From Klebsormidium nitens (taxonomy: Eukaryota; Streptophyta; Klebsormidiophyceae; Klebsormidiales; Klebsormidiaceae), in the NCBI GenBank assembly GCA_000708835.1, contig DF237311.1, positions 1 to 64,000 of the forward strand: a stretch of DNA of 64,000 bases, written 5' to 3'. The translations under genes were made by a program, and so were the position numbers. The notes beneath the pieces were generated by a model. The model saw only the letters and a list, made by a program, of their open reading frames with translations, had not been told where the DNA came from and did not search any database. Positions 56,958 to 64,000 of the stretch are shown here, piece by piece (position 1 is the first letter of the stretch; every line of letters starts with the position of its first letter).

Positions 56958-58364
56958 CGCGGGTGCTTACGAAACCTGAACGCGGAACTGGGTAAGGCCT
57001 CGTAAGGAAGCATGGTGGGTGAGAGCCAAAGTGACAGGTAAAAGAATAAACAAAGGTGCAAGCAAGGAGTTACAAGTGAAGAAAAAGAGCTCCCAAGCTA
57101 CCGGTTTTCAAGAGCGTTGCATAGAAAGAAAACATGAGATGCAGCGATAATTTGGGCTCGAGCGAAAAGACTATCGTGAGGATACTTTCTACTGAGGTAC
57201 ATTCAATTTGATTCTGGATGCATCTAGTCAACACGTTTAATCTGTAATACACCAACTAGTTTTCGAAGGCTATCACGAGTTTTGGTTTTTCTGGGACCCT
57301 TTCGCTGCCATCCAATCGTCACCTAGCTCATTTCGTACTAAAAGTATATTCGTATTATGGTGCTTCATTATTCTTGCCCGCTAAGCAAGAGGTGTAATCG
57401 AAGGTAGTAAACCATACATAGGCTCCTAAAGTAACCTTATGCGCTATTGTCCCTGACGTTCTATGTCCTGTACATTTTCTGCACTCAATACTTCGAAGTC
57501 TAAGTAGCATGCTTGATGTGGGCGTCTCCACTTTTAAACGATCCAATTGGTTCCAAAAGTCGTTGTTGCTGCAGAGGTAAAACATTCTTCGTTTCATGCT
57601 CATGCGGTCTGGTGCAAAATCTTCTCAATCATGGGCAGCTGTATTTTTGCGCGCAATGAGTTGGTCAATTCAGGACTGTTTATGCCATCCCTGCCGAGTC
57701 GCGGGAGTTCGAACTCAATACCACGATGTCCGTTCTCTTGCATTTTGACGTTAATCCAGAAATGAAACCGATTCCAGGATGTAACGAAACCGACGCAAGC
57801 ATCTCAAAGGCAGAACCCACATTCAACGGACACTAAGCTTTCGAATTCGAATGGAACTCTTTAACTCTCCCGGCTGGCGCTCGCCAATGGTTTCACGTAA
57901 GAACTTAAATTGTGTATGCCATACAGTATGGGCTTCTTGAAGGGTAGAGTCACCGCTTTCTTCCTGGACTGCAGCCTTCGCTAAACATGGGAACGACGTT
58001 GACCTGTTAACGTGGATCTATATCCAGATATGGGGCCGGACGCGCTCGCGCCGCGGCGCGCGGCAGGGTAAGCAAAAGCCGCGCACGCCGGCGCATCGGG
58101 GGTCGCGAAGGGCCACCGGGCGGACGTATCCGAGCGGACGCATAACCGTGACGGTCGGACGTCTTTCTGCGCGGCCGCCACGCGCAGGCCGCCCTCTTCG
58201 TCCTTCCAAAGCCTTTTCAATCCTAAGCTGGGCCAAACCATTCAGCGAACGCGAACGCGAACGCGCGACACGCGAACTTCAGCATCTAACGCGCTGCTTA
58301 CTTGCCATAGATCAAAGAAGCGGCTGGACGTACATCCTAAGACTTTAGCTGCGGTGAGGAAAGG
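56958..58364. other. intergenic region upstream of family member 2
   Basis: No gene is supported. About 58,010-58,250 is a CG-rich patch (GCGCGGC, GCGCGGCCGCC words) followed by GCGAACGCGAACGC tandem bases; it may be the promoter/CpG-rich region of the gene starting at 58,365. Confidence 0.45.
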
Positions 58365-59420
58365 ATGACGGCCTTCAAGGCTTCTGGCGTGTCACTTTGG
58401 GCTGCCAGCATTTTGGCCATTCTCTTGGCGTTTGTTCAACAAAGCGAGGCTGCAAACTTTACCGTGGAAGTGACACTTGTTCACATGAAGGTCAACGGCA
58501 CCACCAGCTTGCCTGACCCAGGTCCCCTAAACGACTTTCTCCGGCAAAACGAGAGTTTGTTCAACCAATTATTTCCAGACCCTCAGCCCCCCTTGCAGCT
58601 GCAGAAATGCAACGCAACCATATACCAGATCAACGCGTTTGAATTTTACACGCTCCAGCATCCGAGGGGGTGCGAGAGCGCACCGGGGCTCGCTAAGGAT
58701 CCTGCGCAAGAGAGAATGGTGCGCAAGTATGACAAGATTGTGGGAATCTGGGCAGTGGCCGTGTTGGCTTTGGTGATCCTCCTAGGCTGCGTGTGGCTGG
58801 TTAGCCCAAAGTTCGCTGCAGGCGTTTGCCAGTGCCTCGGAAAGATGCTAGTGCCCCCCCGTTATGGTAACCCTCAGTATAATGAAATCTGGGTGCTCGG
58901 TTTCTGCTTCCTCTTCTTATGCACCACGCTGCTTGGCTGGTTTGCAAGCTTCATCACGGGCATAGTTGTGTACGGCGCATTCATTGGCGTCAAGCACTTA
59001 GACCCAGCGAAGCTACCTGACCCAGCTAGCCTTAACCAATTCTTTTTAAACAGAAACCAAACCGCCACCCTCTACCAGTGCACAATCCGAGACATGTTCG
59101 AGGTTTACGTTGGGTTTGCTGACAGCTGCAATCAGTTGCAGAGCTGCATTTACCCGGGAGTGGCACGCAAGGATGGGCCACCCCCTTTCGCTCACGGAGG
59201 CGGAGTAACCTTCGTAATGATGATGGCATCAGTAATCACTTACGCATCCTTTCGGGGACTCTCTACTGTTGCTGCTGTTGCTGGCCGATTACTAAGAGCA
59301 CCAGGAAGGTCTTTCGCGAGCGCAAGCAGGTGCGGAGTGTCGAGTTGCGGGCTCCAGATGGGTCCGCAGTGTAGGCCGGATAGATCAGGAAAAGCGCTCT
59401 CTTTCGTCCTCTTACGTTAA
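58365..59420 (+). CDS. membrane-protein family member 2 (LPDP-repeat family)
   Basis: Single open frame of 351 codons, no intron. N-terminal signal peptide (LWAASILAILLAFVQQSEA), then an extracellular-type segment with NFTVEV, NGTTSLPDPGPLNDFL and paired Cys, a membrane span (IVGIWAVAVLALVILLGCVWL), a second span (IWVLGFCFLFLCTTLLGWF with continuing hydrophobicity), a second motif copy (KLPDPASLNQFF..LYQCTIRDMFEVYVGFADSC) and a last hydrophobic segment (FVMMMASVITYASF). The repeated LPDP..LN.F motif suggests an internal duplication of a Cys-containing ectodomain. Potential N-glycosylation sites are several. After 59,254 the better family match is in the next frame (CCCCC, then RKVFRERKQVRSVEL, stop at 59,374), so a one-base loss in a GGGG run may have altered the last 50 residues. 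Family and function are not recognised. Confidence 0.75.
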   Translation: MTAFKASGVSLWAASILAILLAFVQQSEAANFTVEVTLVHMKVNGTTSLPDPGPLNDFLRQNESLFNQLFPDPQPPLQLQKCNATIYQINAFEFYTLQHPRGCESAPGLAKDPAQERMVRKYDKIVGIWAVAVLALVILLGCVWLVSPKFAAGVCQCLGKMLVPPRYGNPQYNEIWVLGFCFLFLCTTLLGWFASFITGIVVYGAFIGVKHLDPAKLPDPASLNQFFLNRNQTATLYQCTIRDMFEVYVGFADSCNQLQSCIYPGVARKDGPPPFAHGGGVTFVMMMASVITYASFRGLSTVAAVAGRLLRAPGRSFASASRCGVSSCGLQMGPQCRPDRSGKALSFVLLR

Positions 59421-61198
59421 TAGCGTAAGTTTCAAGAACGGCTTGCAGTTAAGGCGTTACGTATTCACGTCAGAAGTAGATTTGCTTCAGACCGGTCATG
59501 ACCTCTCGGAAACGAGTCGTAAGAACAGAGTGCAATGAAGTGAGCTTTGGCAGCATACAGGCATGATTACTTAACTTGAGTCTTGATTATTGAGGCGAGA
59601 GATCAACGCTAGAAAAGCGAGGTGAGTCATGAAAACAGAAGCGCTTCTGTGCGCTTTCTTTTAAAAGCCGTACGCTAAGCATTACCATCAGATTGGGTAC
59701 ATCATGTATACTTCTAGGTTCGAGTCTGTAGGAAGAAGTAGCAGTCCGGTTTGCGTGGCGGTCTTTGGGCCCTTGTCAAGCGTGTACAACATAAATGCCT
59801 GGCGCGTTTGGAGTTGCTATCTGTTTATGTAAGCTTTGATCATTCAAATTCATGCAATCAAGCAAAGGGCTTTGACACACTCATCCCTACCCAATGGCGA
59901 TCAAAGTGTTTCGCTTATCGTATTATGAGGTGAGGGGCTCTTGGGCTATGAGCTACTACTCCTTGAGTCGTGAAAAAGCTATGACTGCTCATGTGGTTTT
60001 GATTGCGCCACGTCTCACAACAGCTTCACGTTCCGGCTGTTTCCTGATAAGCACTCATGAATGTAATGGTATTGAGAAAGGCTCTGAATAGCTTCGAGAA
60101 CAGGATGATGCTTAGAACAAGTCCACATGCTTCGTAGGGTGGTTGTAGACTGGCGCCACCACCCAAATGCAAACCTGCTACTAAGGCTCTTTACTTGGAC
60201 TCGATACTTCTCTACATCAAACTAAAAAGCGTCAAAGTCAAAGTCATTCAAACACCAGGAAGATAACAGAATTGCATCTACAGGTTTCGCACACGCCGAT
60301 CATCATGAACGCATCATGCAGCAGAATCAGAAACGTGTATGCTTATAACGCTTGGGTAAGGTTTCACCACAGCTTTATCGAACCCTGATTCTCCAGAGCC
60401 TTTTACTTTGCAGAAACTTGATCCGTATTAGCAGATCCCGCTGTTATTGCCGTTTGCCAAGAACGGGTCCGAAAGGCAACAGCTTAATCCATTTGTCAAA
60501 CGAATTGCCGTTCAATGTTTCTGCCGCACGCCAATACAGTGAGAGCAGTGGTCCTCCAGTTCAGACTCCATTAGAGCTTCGAAACCTCCTCAAAGCTTGC
60601 GTAAATCTGTGGAAGTTTGAGTGGTAGCTTAAATGGGTCGCCCAGCTGCGCTTGTCGGAACTTTCTCATGAATTGTTCTAGTGGCCGGTTGTACCAATAG
60701 TCTGAAGAGAGCGGGGGAGAGCCACGCCATCACGTACGTCCTGAAACGCTGATAAGATCTGGGGCTCGATTTCAAAGATCTGACAAGACGGGCTTTCACA
60801 AAAACGCCGGGTTCTCAATTTCAGTATGAGGTTCCGAAAGTCACAGCAACAAAATATATCTTCAGACGTTCTGCTGTTCTGCTGACTGAGAAGTGGCCTG
60901 CAAGGGAATAGAGGGTTCCAACGCGCGAATGGTAAGGATCCTTGCAGAATGCTCAAGCCCAGCGCGCGCGCGAGCTCGGCGTGCTCGTGGCGGCCAGCGC
61001 ATCGGCCCTTGGATGCGCGGCCGCAGGTCGCGCAGGGTTTAGGAGCCTTCAAATCCACCCCGCCGCGTGCTAGCACAGAAAGATAGAAAGTGCGACCGCG
61101 ACGCCACAGAACGCGGCCACTCTCTGCTCAGCGGGGAGGCGCAAGGGAAGGCGGTCTTACTAATCATTAGTAAGAGCAAACCGGCAAACAGCCTTGGC
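59421..61198. other. intergenic region, no supported gene
   Basis: Short open frames only. A CG-rich patch lies at about 60,955-61,080. Read on the minus strand it includes a Cys/His-containing stretch (CATCGRASKGRCAG) that could be a lone exon or chance. Confidence 0.45.
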
Positions 61199-62095
61199 GG
61201 CCGCTCGAGCAGGGCCCCGGGGGGGTAAACGGCTGGAAACGGCCACCCCCAGGAAAGTGAAGGCGGTGCAAAGCATGTTAAACTTCCATACTGCGACCGG
61301 ACAGCAGAGAAGCAGCCCGGACGGCGGTGACGTCAGCCAGGAAGCGATGGTGCGTCAGCTGGAGGAAACGGAGGTGAGCCGTTGATCGGAAGAGCGTTAA
61401 GCACGATACCATATTTTCCCGATTCACTGGAAACAAAAGTGTGGCGGGGTTTGCCAGATGCACGTTTTGTTATTCTTGTCCAAAACAGACGAAATGTATA
61501 ACGCGGCCTCTCTCAGGGGCGGAAACCGTTCCTGAGCGCGAACTTGTGTCCGATCAACAACCTGATTTCAAACCTGAGATATCCATTTTTGCCAGGAATC
61601 TCCACACAATGGAGATTGTCCTTCATCAGAAACCCCTCGGAAGCGCCATGTAGGTAGGATGTCCCCAAAACTTTGCTCGAGCGAAACCCACCGAAACACA
61701 TCACAGGATTCGAAGCGCCCGGCAAAGGCCTCGCACAAGCCGCGGTACACGTGGCGGTCCCCTCGGAACACCCGCGAGTACGACGACTCGAACGCGGACA
61801 GGGCCTCCACGGCGGCGCACGGGCTGCTTCAGAGTGCGGCGGGAGGTCGGCGTGGGGCGCTTCTCCTCCGTCTACCAGGTGCGCGCGCGCGCGCGCGCGC
61901 GCGGCTGCTGTGATGCCTCTCTCAGTTTCATCTCTGTATGTGGATATCCAAAGGACGCTTTGTACACTGTCTGCCTTTTCAAGGTTGTCCGCCTGTTATT
62001 GTCCCTTCTTTAGTTCTTTTTTGTTTCTACTTTCGAGAGGGCGATACTCGGACGCTTACCATGAGGTGCGCGCGCACGCGGCGCTGCGGCGTTGA
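61199..62095 (+). pseudogene. Wee1-like protein kinase, fragmentary
   Basis: Three pieces can be seen. A segment ending at a GTGAGC donor (to 61,373) encodes a basic, Ser-rich stretch (GKRLETATPRKVKAVQSML). A segment 61,833-61,878 between AG and GT encodes RREVGVGRFSSVYQ, the Gly-rich ATP loop (GxGxFSxVY) of a protein kinase. A segment from about 62,037 encodes RYSDAYHEVRAHAAL, matching the helix-C region of Wee1-type kinases (R..A..EV.A.A.L) before a stop at 62,095. The catalytic Lys exon and all of the kinase C-lobe are missing before the next gene at 62,515, and phases do not join cleanly. It is therefore read as a broken copy. Wee1 kinases phosphorylate CDK1 at the G2/M step. The assignment rests on short motifs. 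Confidence 0.4.
61880..61903. repeat. (GC)11 dinucleotide tract
   Basis: Eleven GC units starting right behind the GT donor of the kinase-loop segment, so the tract occupies the 5' end of that intron. Strong Z-DNA potential. Confidence 0.95.
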
Positions 62096-62514
62096 GTTCG
62101 CCAGACCTTAACGCGCGAACCTACTCTGCAGACCTTTCAAAAAAGCTGAGCAGTCTCAGTCTGAGAGACGCACCGTAGAGACGACGTGATACCAGCTGTC
62201 GCCCTGAATGGGCTGGTGTTGCGCACTACACCTGTCCATTTTTAGTCATTACACTTGTCGACAGGCGGGCGCGCGCACCGCGGCCCCCACGCGGATATGC
62301 GACGGAAGCGCGGTCGCTCTCCACAGCTCATCCGAGCCGGAAGGACGCGCCGTAATGACTTGTTATAACCGGCCTTCAACCGGAGCGTCACAAACTTGAA
62401 CCTCTAGCATTGCAGCAAGCTCGCGAAGCACCGAAGCTGGACAAAAGCGGGTAGCGCCTGAACGTCCAAATCACAGGTCGAAAGCGCCACAAAGAAGACT
62501 CGTCCTGGGCAGCC

Positions 62515-63553
62515 ATGGCGACTTTCAGACACGGCAGCTGCTCCTTCCCAATGAAGATCTGCCTTCTCCTCCTCGCTGGTGCGTTTGTTTCCACCGGGGA
62601 GGCCGCTGACATCACTGTGGAGGTGGCGCTTGTTCACATAGAGGTGAACGGAACGACCAGCCTGCCGGACCCAGGTCTCCTCAACGACTTTCTTCGAGAG
62701 GACGCGAGTTTGTTCAACCCTCTCATTCCAGACCACCCCCCATTCCAGCTGCAAAGGTGCGGCTCGCGTCTGTTTGAGACTCCTTTCGACTTCTACACGA
62801 TCCAGCATCCGGGGGGATGCGCGCGCGCGCCGGGGCTGTTGAGAAACCGGGAGAGAGACAGGGCGCTGCATACTTTTGACATGGTCGTATGGATCTGGGC
62901 GGCGGTTGTTCTGGGGCTGATTATCCTTGCCTGCGTAGGCTGCTGCGTGAACAAACCGTTTGCAACGGTTGCGGGGAATTACTTCGGCCAGCCGACAATC
63001 CCTGACCGCGAGTCATTATGCTCCCCTGGGCCTTCAGTGGGCAATTGCACGGCCTTTTCCCTGCTCGTCGGCGTGGCTTTTGGCGCAGCTTTGTATGCGA
63101 TAATCAGTCACCAGTACCTGAACATGGTAAAGCTCCCCGACCCGGCGCCGATCAACCACGTACGTCTTCGCTTCCCACGGTTACAACACCACCCTTTACC
63201 AGTGCTCGATCAAGGAGAGATTCCAGGTCTACATCGGCTTCGCAGAGAGCTGCGACCAAGTCCAGAACTACACCTACCCGGAAGTGAAACCGATGTCGGA
63301 GTTCAACCCACCCCTAGTTCACGGACCGGGTTTCACCACGCTCATGTGCTTCGCCTCCGGAGTTACTTTTTCTTCGTGGACCCTGCTGGTCCTACTAGCG
63401 CTCTCCTTCTGCTGCTGTGGAGGGGCCAATTGCTCATTTCCCGAGGACCCAGATGAAGGCCTGGATGACATAGCGAGGTTCCGAAAGCTGCAAGGACTCA
63501 ATCCGGACGGGAGCCCTAAATTCGAGGTTTACAAAGGAAATCTGGGCGTGTAA
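62515..63553 (+). CDS. membrane-protein family member 3, frame break at 63,157-63,160
   Basis: Paralogue of 58,365-59,420. Starts at ATG 62,515 with a signal peptide (ICLLLLAGAFVSTGEAAD), NGTTSLPDPGLLNDFL, Cys pairs, a membrane span (MVVWIWAAVVLGLIILACVG), and the second motif KLPDPAPINH. At 63,157-63,160 the family match jumps by one base to YNTTLYQCSIKERF, then YIGFAESCDQV, a last span (TLLVLLALSFCCCGG) and an acidic tail ending at 63,553. The break could be a one-base insertion. Alternatively a 43-base GT-AG intron (63,160-63,202) would also restore the frame, but it would remove codons that other family members conserve (TLYQC), which argues for a frameshift or a sequence error. Confidence 0.7.
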
Positions 63554-64000
63554 CCATGATGGTTCTGGGCTGGCTATGAGCTGGTTTCAAAGTGCTCAAG
63601 TGCCCAGTAGCCAGGCTTGGGCCGTAACCAGCCTTGGAACAAGGTTAGATCCCAGTTACTGTCCATTGATCTGAGACTCGAGTCTGGAAATTCAGCAATA
63701 TGGTTAGCAGCCAGAACTTCTTGTGTAAGGCGCGTTTCGGCAGCATCAAGAACTGTTCAAAAGCGCCCGTATAGTCACATTGAGTTCGTAGAAAGGGCGT
63801 GAAAAGCTTCAGATGAGAGCCGCCGAAGACTTTGTGCGGCATACTATCACCTTGGATCGTTCGTACCTAGTTACGTTGAGAAGTAGATAACTTTCTTAAA
63901 GAGCTAGGTTAGGGTAGATTATACGGGACAGCAATACCCCAAGGTTAGCGTCACTCGTCCTGCTTATTTTGTCGCTTTGGATCTTACCAAATAGGTTCAG
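63554..64000. other. right edge with second copy of the dispersed repeat
   Basis: No gene is supported. The first 200 bases are the partner of the repeat at 1500-1690. Confidence 0.5.
63560..63760 (+). repeat. dispersed repeat, right copy
   Basis: Matches 1500-1690 in the same orientation: GTAACCAGCCTTGGAACAAG, then GTCTGGAAATTC and GTTAGCAGCC in the same order. The 14-bp hairpin of the left copy is absent here, so it is either an insertion there or lost here. Confidence 0.5.

Noticed and set aside
60940-61076. Minus-strand CATCGRASKGRCAGRHEHAEL stretch
   Set aside because: Looks faintly like a zinc-binding exon, but it sits in a CG-rich patch that opens several frames, and no partner exon is seen.
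1-64000. CRISPR array, operons or bacterial promoters
   Set aside because: No regularly spaced repeat-spacer pattern; gene structure is eukaryotic with introns.

Overview
This is a window of nuclear DNA from an intron-rich eukaryote. The genes have GT-AG introns with pyrimidine-rich acceptors, an initiator tRNA-Met with the plant/eukaryote-type T loop is present, G-box (CACGTG) and TGACGTCA motifs are common, and CG-rich minisatellites recur. A streptophyte alga or another early-diverging green-lineage genome (for example a Klebsormidium-like charophyte) would fit. That assignment is inference: nothing in the window names a species.

Layout. 0-2.5 kb: an initiator tRNA-Met gene set among three tRNA-like repeats. 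2.5-5.3 kb: part of a GNAT (GLYAT/FR47-like) acyltransferase gene on the + strand. 7.1-7.4 kb: a MITE with perfect terminal inverted repeats. 9.9-23.1 kb: two tandemly duplicated TRAF-type zinc-finger/coiled-coil genes, 390 and about 325 codons. 25.6-33.5 kb: two tandem copies of an unrecognised multi-exon gene. The first has seven exons and 527 codons; the second keeps only the first four exons. 34,188-56,354: a 22.2-kb DNA transposon (see below). 56.4-63.6 kb: three tandem copies of an unrecognised membrane-protein family, one cut off at its 5' side at the transposon border and two with single-base frame changes. Pieces of a Wee1-like protein kinase lie between the second and third copies.

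The transposon is the main discovery. It has 26-bp perfect terminal inverted repeats beginning 5'-CAC, a 3-bp target duplication (GTG), and dense subterminal arrays of TGCCCGGT/ACCGGGCA at both ends, which together are the hallmarks of the CACTA (En/Spm) superfamily. It carries three genes. The first is a Tnp2-like transposase of about 1,293 aa whose four exons join in phase 0 with no stop. Downstream on the same strand is a two-exon gene of unknown function (339 aa). Divergent from the transposase is a nine-exon gene of about 811 aa with a SAM-like domain, two PHD-like Cys/His clusters and a very Lys/Glu-rich segment; it could play the TnpA-like role of binding the subterminal repeats. The open frames and perfect ends suggest a young, possibly autonomous element. 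A three-gene CACTA element with a SAM/PHD-like accessory protein is not one I recognise.

The rest of the window looks like an old tandem-duplication landscape: exons of paralogues align while introns do not, and several copies are decaying. Gene models were assembled by eye from splice sites and from agreement between paralogues. Transcript evidence is absent, so 5' ends and a few exon joins remain uncertain, as stated in each entry.
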